This document shows, one piece after another, positions 1 to 10,755 of a stretch of 64,000 nt of DNA (position 1 is the first letter of the stretch; each line of letters starts with the position of its first letter). A program made the position numbers and the translations under genes. The DNA is from Auanema rhodensis (taxonomy: Eukaryota > Nematoda > Chromadorea > Rhabditida > Rhabditidae), in contig OZ059894.1 in assembly GCA_964057225.1 (NCBI GenBank), forward strand, positions 20,676,476 to 20,740,475, in the 5' to 3' direction. The notes beneath the pieces were generated by a model. It was given only the letters and a program-made list of their open reading frames with translations, did not search any database and was not told the origin of the DNA.

Positions 1-251
1 TTTAGCAAAAAGTAGATGTTTTTAGATTCCTTTTTTCAAGGCAAAGACGATGGACAATGTTATTCAACGAAAAAAGTAATTCTTCAGGGTGAAAATCGAG
101 GATAAAAGTGTGAACTTATATCAGTTGATATCTCGGTGCATTTTTAAGCTAGCGCAAATCTGATAACACAGATCGACGCAGCTTCAAAATCCGCATCGAA
201 TGCACTATACTACATTGAGAAACGCTCAATACAAAAATTAGTTATGATCGT
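1..251 (+). repeat. Partial monomer at left window edge
   Basis: This covers positions 101-351 of the monomer, cut by the window boundary. It carries T at p131, A at p205 (GATAAAAG), and C at p285 and p327. It has a rare T-to-G change at base 76 (p176). The only other copy where I noticed that change is near 21,136. Confidence 0.97.
214..230. repeat. 6-bp stem-loop ATTGAG / CTCAAT in C-327 monomers
   Basis: The arms at 214-219 and 225-230 flank AAACG. Many other copies have CTTAAT in the right arm. That breaks the DNA palindrome at one pair but would leave a G-U pair in RNA. Copies with CGTTTAAT (e.g. 13,914, 17,073) or CTTAAA (e.g. 11,461, 14,620) are further weakened. With this much variation a conserved role is doubtful. 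Confidence 0.55.
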
Positions 252-273
252 TTGAAAAATGATGCATTAGTGT

Positions 274-301
274 ATGTTGAGTTTCCATGTACACTCAACA
301 T
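274..301. repeat. 9-bp inverted repeat (ATGTTGAGT / ACTCAACAT), present in nearly every monomer
   Basis: The arms at 274-282 and 293-301 are perfect reverse complements around a 10-base loop (283-292). The element recurs every 351 bp at p23-50. Across the window I saw very few arm changes: G-to-A at 30,813 and G-to-C at 36,783, each also present 15,444 bp downstream. Other substitutions nearby (22,046 and the C-to-T at 58,909) fall in the loop. It could form a cruciform or bind a dimeric protein, but nothing in the sequence proves either. Confidence 0.9.
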
Positions 302-308
302 TGCTTCC

Positions 309-387
309 AAAAACATTTTGACAAAAATTTTTTCGAGAAATTTCAAAATAATTCAGCAAAAAGTAGATGTTTTTAGATTCCTTTTTT
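309..387. other. A/T-tract cluster, possible intrinsic DNA curvature
   Basis: Tracts of four to eleven A/T bases lie at about 309-313, 323-333, 336-343, 345-348, 358-362, 370-374 and 382-387. Most centre-to-centre spacings are 8 to 13 bases. Tracts repeated near the helical period are known to bend DNA, and curved satellites are common. Here curvature is inferred from the pattern only. The cluster recurs in every monomer. Confidence 0.5.
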
Positions 388-468
388 CAAGGCAAAGACG
401 ATGGACAATGTTATTCAACGAAAAAATTAATTCTTCAGGGTGAAAATCGAGGATATAAGTGTGAACTT

Positions 469-482
469 ATATCAGTTGATAT
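469..482. repeat. Near-palindrome ATATCA-GT-TGATAT, once per monomer
   Basis: Two perfect 6-base arms are separated by GT (p218-231), overlapping the GATATC site at p227-232. It recurs in nearly all copies. A change to GAAATC at 54,532 and 56,287 breaks the right arm. Some monomers convert it to a 16-bp perfect palindrome, annotated separately. Confidence 0.88.
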
Positions 483-508
483 CTCGGTGAATTTTTAAGC
501 TAGCGCGA

Positions 509-524
509 ATCTGATAACACAGAT
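509..524. repeat. 5-bp stem-loop ATCTG / CAGAT, once per monomer
   Basis: The arms at 509-513 and 520-524 flank a 6-base loop (ATAACA). Copies with A instead of T at p273 (AGAACG form, e.g. near 1,576, 2,629 and 4,384) lose the closing pair. The stem is short, so chance occurrence is possible. Confidence 0.6.
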
Positions 525-2708
525 CGACGCAGCTTAAAAATCCGCATCGAATGCACTATACTACATTGAGAAACGCTTAATACAAAAATTAGTTATGATC
601 GTTTGAAAAATGATGCATTAGTGTATGTTGAGTTTCCATGTACACTCAACATTGCTTCCAAAAACATTTTGACAAAAATTTTTTCGAAAAATTTCAAAAT
701 AATTTAGCAAAAAGTAGATGTTTTTAGATTCCATTTTTCAAGGCAAAGACGATGGACAATGTTATTCAACGAAAAAATTAATTCTTCAGGGTGAAAATCG
801 AGGATATAAGTGTGAACTTATATCAGTTGATATCTCGGTGCATTTTTAAGCTAGCGCAAATCTGATAACACAGATCGACGCAGCTTCAAAATCCGCATCG
901 AATGCACTATACTACATTGAGAAACGCTCAATACAAAAATTAGTTATGATCGTTTGAAAAATGATGCATTAGTGTATGTTGAGTTTCCATGTACACTCAA
1001 CATTGCTTCCAAAAACATTTTGACAAAAATTTTTTCGAGAAATTTCAAAATAATTCAGCAAAAAGTAGATGTTTTTAGATTCCTTTTTTCAAGGCAAAGA
1101 CGATGGACAATGTTATTCAACGAAAAAATTAATTCTTCAGGGTGAAAATCGAGGATATAAGTGTGAACTTATATCAGTTGATATCTCGGTGAATTTTTAA
1201 GCTAGCGCGAATCTGATAACACAGATCGACGCAGCTTAAAAATCCGCATCGAATGCACTATACTACATTGAGAAACGCTTAATACAAAAATTAGTTATGA
1301 TCGTTTGAAAAATGATGCATTAGTGTATGTTGAGTTTCCATGTACACTCAACATTGCTTCCAAAAACATTTTGACAAAAATTTTTTCGAAAAATTTCAAA
1401 ATAATTTAGCAAAAAGTAGATGTTTTTAGATTCCATTTTTCAAGGCAAAGACGATGGACAATGTTATTCAACGAAAAAATTAATTCTTCAGGGTGAAAAT
1501 CGAGGATATATGTGTGAACTTATATCAGTTGATATCTCGGTGCATTTTTAAGCTAGCGCAAATCTGATAACACAGAACGACGCAGCTTAAAAATTCGCAT
1601 CGAATGCACTATACTACATTGAAAAACGCTTAATACAAAAATTAGTTATGATCGTTTGAAAAATGATGCATTAGTGTATGTTGAGTTTCCATGTACACTC
1701 AACATTGCTTCCAAAAACATTTTGACAAAAATTTTTTCGAAAAATTTCAAAATAATTTAGCAAAAAGTAGATGTTTTTAGATTCCATTTTTCAAGGCAAA
1801 GACGATGGACAATGTTATTCAACGAAAAAATTAATTCTTCAGGGTAAAAATCGAGGATATAAGTGTGAACTTATATCAGTTGATATCTCGGTGCATTTTT
1901 AAGCTAGCGCAAATCTGATAACACAGATCGACGCAGCTTAAAAATCCGCATCGAATGCACTATACTACATTGAGAAACGCTTAATACAAAAATTAGTTAT
2001 GATCGTTTGAAAAATGATGCATTAGTGTATGTTGAGTTTCCATGTACACTCAACATTGCTTCCAAAAACATTTTGACAAAAATTTTTTCGAGAAATTTCA
2101 AAATAATTCAGCAAAAAGTAGATGTTTTTAGATTCCTTTTTTCAAGGCAAAGACGATGGACAATGTTATTCAACGAAAAAATTAATTCTTCAGGGTGAAA
2201 ATCGAGGATATAAGTGTGAACTTATATCAGTTGATATCTCGGTGAATTTTTAAGCTAGCGCGAATCTGATAACACAGATCGACGCAGCTTAAAAATCCGC
2301 ATCGAATGCACTATACTACATTGAGAAACGCTTAATACAAAAATTAGTTATGATCGTTTGAAAAATGATGCATTAGTGTATGTTGAGTTTCCATGTACAC
2401 TCAACATTGCTTCCAAAAACATTTTGACAAAAATTTTTTCGAAAAATTTCAAAATAATTTAGCGAAAAGTAAATGTTTTTAGATTCCATTTTTCAAGGCA
2501 AAGACGATGGACAATGTTATTCAACGAAAAAATTAATTCTTCAGGGTGAAAATCGAGGATATATGTGTGAACTTATATCAGTTGATATCTCGGTGCATTT
2601 TTAAGCTAGCGCAAATCTGATAACACAGAACGACGCAGCTTAAAAATTCGCATCGAATGCACTATACTACATTGAAAAACGCTTAATACAAAAATTAGTT
2701 ATGATCGT

Positions 2709-4463
2709 TTGAAAAATGATGCATTAGTGTATGTTGAGTTTCCATGTACACTCAACATTGCTTCCAAAAACATTTTGACAAAAATTTTTTCGAGAAATTT
2801 CAAAATAATTCAGCAAAAAGTAGATGTTTTTAGATTCCTTTTTTCAAGGCAAAGACGATGGACAATGTTATTCAACGAAAAAATTAATTCTTCAGGGTGA
2901 AAATCGAGGATATAAGTGTGAACTTATATCAGTTGATATCTCGGTGAATTTTTAAGCTAGCGCGAATCTGATAACACAGATCGACGCAGCTTAAAAATCC
3001 GCATCGAATGCACTATACTACATTGAGAAACGCTTAATACAAAAATTAGTTATGATCGTTTGAAAAATGATGCATTAGTGTATGTTGAGTTTCCATGTAC
3101 ACTCAACATTGCTTCCAAAAACATTTTGACAAAAACTTTTTCGAAAAATTTCAAAATAATTTAGCAAAAAGTAGATGTTTTTAGATTCCTTTTTTCAAGG
3201 CAAAGACGATGGACAATGTTATTCAACGAAAAAATTAATTCTTCAGGGTGAAAATCGAGGATAAAAGTGTGAACTTATATCAGTTGATATCTCGGTGCAT
3301 TTTTAAGCTAGCGCAAATCTGATAACACAGATCGACGCAGCTTAAAAATCCGCATCGAATGCACTATACTACATTGAGAAACGCTTAATACAAAAATTAG
3401 TTATGATCGTTTGAAAAATGATGCATTAGTGTATGTTGAGTTTCCATGTACACTCAACATTGCTTCCAAAAACATTTTGACAAAAATTTTTTCGAAAAAT
3501 TTCGAAATAATTTAGCAAAAAGTAGATGTTTTTAGATTCCATTTTTCAAGGCAAAGACGATGGACAATGTTATTCAACGAAAAAATTAATTCTTCAGGGT
3601 GAAAATCGAGGATATAAGTGTGAACTTATATCAGTTGATATATCGGTGCATTTTTAAGCTAGCGCAAATCTGATAACACAGATCGACGCAGCTTCAAAAT
3701 CCGCATCGAATGCACTATACTACATTGAGAAACGCTCAATACAAAAATTAGTTATGATCGTTTGAAAAATGATGCATTAGTGTATGTTGAGTTTCCATGT
3801 ACACTCAACATTGCTTCCAAAAACATTTTGACAAAAATTTTTTCGAAAAATTTCAAAATAATTTAGCAAAAAGTAGATGTTTTTAGATTCCTTTTTTCAA
3901 GGCAAAGACGATGGACAATGTTATTCAACGAAAAAATTAATTCTTCAGGGTGAAAATCGAGGATAAAAGTGTGAACTTATATCAGTTGATATCTCGGTGC
4001 ATTTTTAAGCTAGCGCGAATCTGATAACACAGATCGACGCAGCTTAAAAATCCGCATCGAATGCACTATACTACATTGAGAAACGCTTAATACAAAAATT
4101 AGTTATGATCGTTTGAAAAATGATGCATTAGTGTATGTTGAGTTTCCATGTACACTCAACATTGCTTCCAAAAACATTTTGACAAAAATTTTTTCGAAAA
4201 ATTTCAAAATAATTTAGCGAAAAGTAGATGTTTTTAGATTCCATTTTTCAAGGCAAAGACGATGGACAATGTTATTCAACGAAAAAATTAATTCTTCAGG
4301 GTGAAAATCGAGGATATATGTGTGAACTTATATCAGTTGATATCTCGGTGCATTTTTAAGCTAGCGCAAATCTGATAACACAGAACGACGCAGCTTAAAA
4401 ATTCGCATCGAATGCACTATACTACATTGAAAAACGCTTAATACAAAAATTAGTTATGATCGT
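2709..4463 (+). repeat. 5-monomer higher-order unit (A-B-C-D-E)
   Basis: The five monomers are: A, subfamily I (2,709); B, with the rare C at 3,136 in the T-tract, p131 T and GATAAAAG; C, with G at p94 and C at p285/p327; D, with p131 T and G at p256; and E, with GCGAAAAG, p131 A, GATATATG, AGAACG and a GAAAAACG ending. The next three units repeat subsets of this order. Confidence 0.85.
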
Positions 4464-5867
4464 TTGAAAAATGATGCATTAGTGTATGTTGAGTTTCCAT
4501 GTACACTCAACATTGCTTCCAAAAACATTTTGACAAAAATTTTTTCGAGAAATTTCAAAATAATTCAGCAAAAAGTAGATGTTTTTAGATTCCTTTTTTC
4601 AAGGCAAAGACGATGGACAATGTTATTCAACGAAAAAATTAATTCTTCAGGGTGAAAATCGAGGATATAAGTGTGAACTTATATCAGTTGATATCTCGGT
4701 GAATTTTTAAGCTAGCGCGAATCTGATAACACAGATCGACGCAGCTTAAAAATCCGCATCGAATGCACTATACTACATTGAGAAACGCTTAATACAAAAA
4801 TTAGTTATGATCGTTTGAAAAATGATGCATTAGTGTATGTTGAGTTTCCATGTACACTCAACATTGCTTCCAAAAACATTTTGACAAAAACTTTTTCGAA
4901 AAATTTCAAAATAATTTAGCAAAAAGTAGATGTTTTTAGATTCCTTTTTTCAAGGCAAAGACGATGGACAATGTTATTCAACGAAAAAATTAATTCTTCA
5001 GGGTGAAAATCGAGGATAAAAGTGTGAACTTATATCAGTTGATATCTCGGTGCATTTTTAAGCTAGCGCAAATCTGATAACACAGAACGACGCAGCTTAA
5101 AAATCCGCATCGAATGCACTATACTACATTGAGAAACGCTTAATACAAAAATTAGTTATGATCGTTTGAAAAATGATGCATTAGTGTATGTTGAGTTTCC
5201 ATGTACACTCAACATTGCTTCCAAAAACATTTTGACAAAAATTTTTTCGAAAAATTTCAAAATAATTTAGCAAAAAGTAGATGTTTTTAGATTCCTTTTT
5301 TCAAGGCAAAGACGATGGACAATGTTATTCAACGAAAAAATTAATTCTTCAGGGTGAAAATCGAGGATAAAAGTGTGAACTTATATCAGTTGATATCTCG
5401 GTGCATTTTTAAGCTAGCGCGAATCTGATAACACAGATCGACGCAGCTTAAAAATCCGCATCGAATGCACTATACTACATTGAGAAACGCTTAATACAAA
5501 AATTAGTTATGATCGTTTGAAAAATGATGCATTAGTGTATGTTGAGTTTCCATGTACACTCAACATTGCTTCCAAAAACATTTTGACAAAAATTTTTTCG
5601 AAAAATTTCAAAATAATTTAGCGAAAAGTAGATGTTTTTAGATTCCATTTTTCAAGGCAAAGACGATGGACAATGTTATTCAACGAAAAAATTAATTCTT
5701 CAGGGTGAAAATCGAGGATATATGTGTGAACTTATATCAGTTGATATCTCGGTGCATTTTTAAGCTAGCGCAAATCTGATAACACAGAACGACGCAGCTT
5801 AAAAATTCGCATCGAATGCACTATACTACATTGAAAAACGCTTAATACAAAAATTAGTTATGATCGT
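4464..5867 (+). repeat. 4-monomer higher-order unit (A-B-D-E)
   Basis: This repeats the preceding unit without the C monomer. A is at 4,464, B is marked by C at 4,891 (1,755 bp after the C at 3,136), and D- and E-type copies follow. The B copy carries AGAACG followed by TCCG, a combination not present in the B of the 5-mer but shared with the 2-mer at 6,921. Confidence 0.85.
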
Positions 5868-6920
5868 TTGAAAAATGATGCATTAGTGTATGTTGAGTTT
5901 CCATGTACACTCAACATTGCTTCCAAAAACATTTTGACAAAAATTTTTTCGAGAAATTTCAAAATAATTCAGCAAAAAGTAGATGTTTTTAGATTCCTTT
6001 TTTCAAGGCAAAGACGATGGACAATGTTATTCAACGAAAAAATTAATTCTTCAGGGTGAAAATCGAGGATATAAGTGTGAACTTATATCAGTTGATATCT
6101 CGGTGAATTTTTAAGCTAGCGCGAATCTGATAACACAGATCGACGCAGCTTAAAAATCCGCATCGAATGCACTATACTACATTGAGAAACGCTTAATACA
6201 AAAATTAGTTATGATCGTTTGAAAAATGATGCATTAGTGTATGTTGAGTTTCCATGTACACTCAACATTGCTTCCAAAAACATTTTGACAAAAACTTTTT
6301 CGAAAAATTTCAAAATAATTTAGCAAAAAGTAGATGTTTTTAGATTCCTTTTTTCAAGGCAAAGACGATGGACAATGTTATTCAACGAAAAAATTAATTC
6401 TTCAGGGTGAAAATCGAGGATAAAAGTGTGAACTTATATCAGTTGATATCTCGGTGCATTTTTAAGCTAGCGCGAATCTGATAACACAGATCGACGCAGC
6501 TTAAAAATCCGCATCGAATGCACTATACTACATTGAGAAACGCTTAATACAAAAATTAGTTATGATCGTTTGAAAAATGATGCATTAGTGTATGTTGAGT
6601 TTCCATGTACACTCAACATTGCTTCCAAAAACATTTTGACAAAAATTTTTTCGAAAAATTTCAAAATAATTTAGCGAAAAGTAGATGTTTTTAGATTCCA
6701 TTTTTCAAGGCAAAGACGATGGACAATGTTATTCAACGAAAAAATTAATTCTTCAGGGTGAAAATCGAGGATATATGTGTGAACTTATATCAGTTGATAT
6801 CTCGGTGCATTTTTAAGCTAGCGCAAATCTGATAACACAGAACGACGCAGCTTAAAAATTCGCATCGAATGCACTATACTACATTGAAAAACGCTTAATA
6901 CAAAAATTAGTTATGATCGT
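5868..6920 (+). repeat. 3-monomer higher-order unit (A-B/D-E)
   Basis: A is at 5,868. The second monomer has the B-type C at 6,295 on its left and D-type G at p256 with AGATCG on its right, so it looks like a fusion of B and D by recombination inside a monomer. An E-type copy (GCGAAAAG, GATATATG, AGAACG) follows. Confidence 0.85.
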
Positions 6921-7622
6921 TTGAAAAATGATGCATTAGTGTATGTTGAGTTTCCATGTACACTCAACATTGCTTCCAAAAACATTTTGACAAAAATTTT
7001 TTCGAGAAATTTCAAAATAATTCAGCAAAAAGTAGATGTTTTTAGATTCCTTTTTTCAAGGCAAAGACGATGGACAATGTTATTCAACGAAAAAATTAAT
7101 TCTTCAGGGTGAAAATCGAGGATATAAGTGTGAACTTATATCAGTTGATATCTCGGTGAATTTTTAAGCTAGCGCGAATCTGATAACACAGATCGACGCA
7201 GCTTAAAAATCCGCATCGAATGCACTATACTACATTGAGAAACGCTTAATGCAAAAATTAGTTATGATCGTTTGAAAAATGATGCATTAGTGTATGTTGA
7301 GTTTCCATGTACACTCAACATTGCTTCCAAAAACATTTTGACAAAAACTTTTTCGAAAAATTTCAAAATAATTTAGCAAAAAGTAGATGTTTTTAGATTC
7401 CTTTTTTCAAGGCAAAGACGATGGACAATGTTATTCAACGAAAAAATTAATTCTTCAGGGTGAAAATCGAGGATAAAAGTGTGAACTTATATCAGTTGAT
7501 ATCTCGGTGCATTTTTAAGCTAGCGCAAATCTGATAACACAGAACGACGCAGCTTAAAAATCCGCATCGAATGCACTATACTACATTGAGAAACGCTTAA
7601 TACAAAAATTAGTTATGATCGT
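6921..7622 (+). repeat. 2-monomer higher-order unit (A-B)
   Basis: A is at 6,921, with a private A-to-G at 7,251. B is marked by C at 7,348 and has the AGAACG...TCCG combination seen in the 4-mer's B. The next subfamily I copy starts at 7,623. Confidence 0.83.
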
Positions 7623-10600
7623 TTGAAAAATGATGCATTAGTGTATGTTGAGTTTCCATGTACACTCAACATTGCTTCCAAAAACATTTTGACAAAAATT
7701 TTTTCGAGAAATTTCAAAATAATTCAGCAAAAAGTAGATGTTTTTAGATTCCTTTTTTCAAGGCAAAGACGATGGACAATGTTATTCAACGAAAAAATTA
7801 ATTCTTCAGGGTGAAAATCGAGGATATAAGTGTGAACTTATATCAGTTGATATCTCGGTGAATTTTTAAGCTAGCGCGAATCTGATAACACAGATCGACG
7901 CAGCTTAAAAATCCGCATCGAATGCACTATACTACATTGAGAAACGCTTAATACAAAAATTAGTTATGATCGTTTGAAAAATGATGCATTAGTGTATGTT
8001 GAGTTTCCATGTACACTCAACATTGCTTCCAAAAACATTTTGACAAAAATTTTTTCGAAAAATTTCAAAATAATTTAGCAAAAAGTAGATGTTTTTAGAT
8101 TCCTTTTTTCAAGGCAAAGACGATGGACAATGTTATTCAACGAAAAAATTAATTCTTCAGGGTGAAAATCGAGGATAAAAGTGTGAACTTATATCAGTTG
8201 ATATCTCGGTGCATTTTTAAGCTAGCGCGAATCTGATAACACAGATCGACGCAGCTTAAAAATCCGCATCGAATGCACTATACTACATTGAGAAACGCTT
8301 AATACAAAAATTAGTTATGATCGTTTGAAAAATGATGCATTAGTGTATGTTGAGTTTCCATGTACACTCAACATTGCTTCCAAAAACATTTTGACAAAAA
8401 TTTTTTCGAAAAATTTCAAAATAATTTAGCAAAAAGTAGATGTTTTTAGATTCCTTTTTTCAAGGCAAAGACGATGGACAATGTTATTCAACGAAAAAAT
8501 TAATTCTTCAGGGTGAAAATCGAGGATAAAAGTGTGAACTTATATCAGTTGATATCTCGGTGCATTTTTAAGCTAGCGCAAATCTGATAACACAGATCGA
8601 CGCAGCTTAAAAATCCGCATCGAATGCACTATACTACATTGAGAAACGCTCAATACAAAAATTAGTTATGATCGTTTGAAAAATGATGCATTAGTGTATG
8701 TTGAGTTTCCATGTACACTCAACATTGCTTCCAAAAACATTTTGACAAAAAATTTTTCGAGAAATTTCAAAATAATTCAGCAAAAAGTAGATGTTTTTAG
8801 ATTCCTTTTTTCAAGGCAAAGACGATGGACAATGTTATTCAACGAAAAAATTAATTCTTCAGGGTGAAAATCGAGGATATAAGTGTGAACTTATATCAGT
8901 TGATATCTCGGTGAATTTTTAAGCTAGCGCGAATCTGATAACACAGATCGACGCAGCTTAAAAATCCGCATCGAATGCACTATACTACATTGAGAAACGC
9001 TTAATACAAAAATTAGTTATGATCGTTTGAAAAATGATGCATTAGTGTATGTTGAGTTTCCATGTACACTCAACATTGCTTCCAAAAACATTTTGACAAA
9101 AATTTTTTCGAAAAATTTCAAAATAATTTAGCAAAAAGTAGATGTTTTTAGATTCCATTTTTCAAGGCAAAGACGATGGACAATGTTATTCAACGAAAAA
9201 ATTAATTCTTCAGGGTGAAAATCGAGGATATATGTGTGAACTTATATCAGTTGATATCTCGGTGCATTTTTAAGCTAGCGCAAATCTGATAACACAGAAC
9301 GACGCAGCTTAAAAATTCGCATCGAATGCACTATACTACATTGAAAAACGCTTAATACAAAAATTAGTTATGATCGTTTGAAAAATGATGCATTAGTGTA
9401 TGTTGAGTTTCCATGTACACTCAACATTGCTTCCAAAAACATTTTGACAAAAATTTTTTCGAAAAATTTCAAAATAATTTAGCAAAAAGTAGATGTTTTT
9501 AGATTCCATTTTTCAAGGCAAAGACGATGGACAATGTTATTCAACGAAAAAATTAATTCTTCAGGGTAAAAATCGAGGATATAAGTGTGAACTTATATCA
9601 GTTGATATCTCGGTGCATTTTTAAGCTAGCGCAAATCTGATAACACAGATCGACGCAGCTTAAAAATCCGCATCGAATGCACTATACTACATTGAGAAAC
9701 GCTTAATACAAAAATTAGTTATGATCGTTTGAAAAATGATGCATTAGTGTATGTTGAGTTTCCATGTACACTCAACATTGCTTCCAAAAACATTTTGACA
9801 AAAATTTTTTCGAAAAATTTCAAAATAATTTAGCAAAAAGTAGATGTTTTTAGATTCCTTTTTTCAAGGCAAAGACGATGGACAATGTTATTCAACGAAA
9901 AAATTAATTCTTCAGGGTGAAAATCGAGGATAAAAGTGTGAACTTATATCAGTTGATATCTCGGTGCATTTTTAAGCTAGCGCAAATCTGATAACACAGA
10001 TCGACGCAGCTTAAAAATCCGCATCGAATGCACTATACTACATTGAGAAACGCTTAATACAAAAATTAGTTATGATCGTTTGAAAAATGATGCATTAGTG
10101 TATGTTGAGTTTCCATGTACACTCAACATTGCTTCCAAAAACATTTTGACAAAAATTTTTTCGAAAAATTTCGAAATAATTTAGCAAAAAGTAGATGTTT
10201 TTAGATTCCATTTTTCAAGGCAAAGACGATGGACAATGTTATTCAACGAAAAAATTAATTCTTCAGGGTAAAAATCGAGGATATATGTGTGAACTTATAT
10301 CAGTTGATATCTCGGTGCATTTTTAAGCTAGCGCAAATCTGATAACACAGAACGACGCAGCTTAAAAATTCGCATCGAATGCACTATACTACATTGAAAA
10401 ACGCTTAATACAAAAATTAGTTATGATCGTTTGAAAAATGATGCATTAGTGTATGTTGAGTTTCCATGTACACTCAACATTGCTTCCAAAAACATTTTGA
10501 CAAAAATTTTTTCGAAAAATTTCAAAATAATTTAGCAAAAAGTAGATGTTTTTAGATTCCATTTTTCAAGGCAAAGACGATGGACAATGTTATTCAACGA

Positions 10601-10755
10601 AAAAATTAATTCTTCAGGGTAAAAATCGAGGATATAAGTGTGAACTTATATCAGTTGATATCTCGGTGCATTTTTAAGCTAGCGCAAATCTGATAACACA
10701 GATCGACGCAGCTTAAAAATCCGCATCGAATGCACTATACTACATTGAGAAACGC
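7623..10755 (+). repeat. Mixed monomers between the 5-4-3-2 series and the 9-mer pair
   Basis: Two subfamily I copies start at 7,623 and 8,676, the latter with a T-to-A in its T-tract. E-type copies (GATATATG, AGAACG) follow, then copies with GGGTAAAA (A at 9,568, 10,270 and 10,621) in place of GGGTGAAA. The GGGTAAAA form at 9,568 matches one exactly 22 monomers upstream (1,846). The monomers at 8,676-9,730 resemble those from 27,981, so this stretch appears to share ancestry with the 44-mer block. Confidence 0.75.

Larger units (their letters stand above)
252..602 (+). repeat. Reference monomer (first full copy), subfamily I
   Basis: This is the first complete 351-bp copy under the phase used here (p1 = 252). 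By hand count it has 112 G+C (31.9%) and 13 CpGs, against about 9 expected. In order it holds an ATGCAT palindrome (p11-16), an inverted repeat (p23-50), A/T tracts (about p58-136), a block free of subfamily-defining variants (p132-204), the ATATCA/TGATAT element (p218-231), an EcoRV-type GATATC (p227-232), an NheI-type GCTAGC (p248-253) and two short stem-loops (p258-273 and p314-330). Subfamily I is marked by G at p86, C at p103, T at p131, A at p239 and G at p256. The length is close to two nucleosome repeats, as in many satellites. Strand and phase are arbitrary because no transcript is known. Confidence 0.95.

Noticed and set aside
331-350. CENP-B-box-like motif around TTCGAAAAATTTCGAA
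   Set aside because: The left TTCG and a central A fit, but the required CGGG core on the right is absent (TCGA instead). No better match was seen on the strand read.
252-443. A recurring 63-codon open frame in 34 of the copies (252, 954, 2,007 and so on to 63,432)
   Set aside because: It starts at TTG, has no recognisable domain, and exists only because subfamily I copies have CAG where other copies have TAG at p103-105. The few protein variants follow the DNA subfamily changes. It is a shadow of the repeat and not a gene.
504-531. tRNA-like or pol III promoter element around the ATCTG/CAGAT stem-loop
   Set aside because: The stem is only 5 bp, no cloverleaf can be drawn, and no convincing A-box or B-box (GGTTCGAATCC-like) is present.
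252-602. Monomer as an ancient dimer of a unit of about 175-190 bp
   Set aside because: TGAAAAATGATG near 253 and TGAAAATCGAGG near 441, each followed by AGTGT, look alike at an offset near 188, but similarity fades quickly and the rest of the halves do not align by eye.
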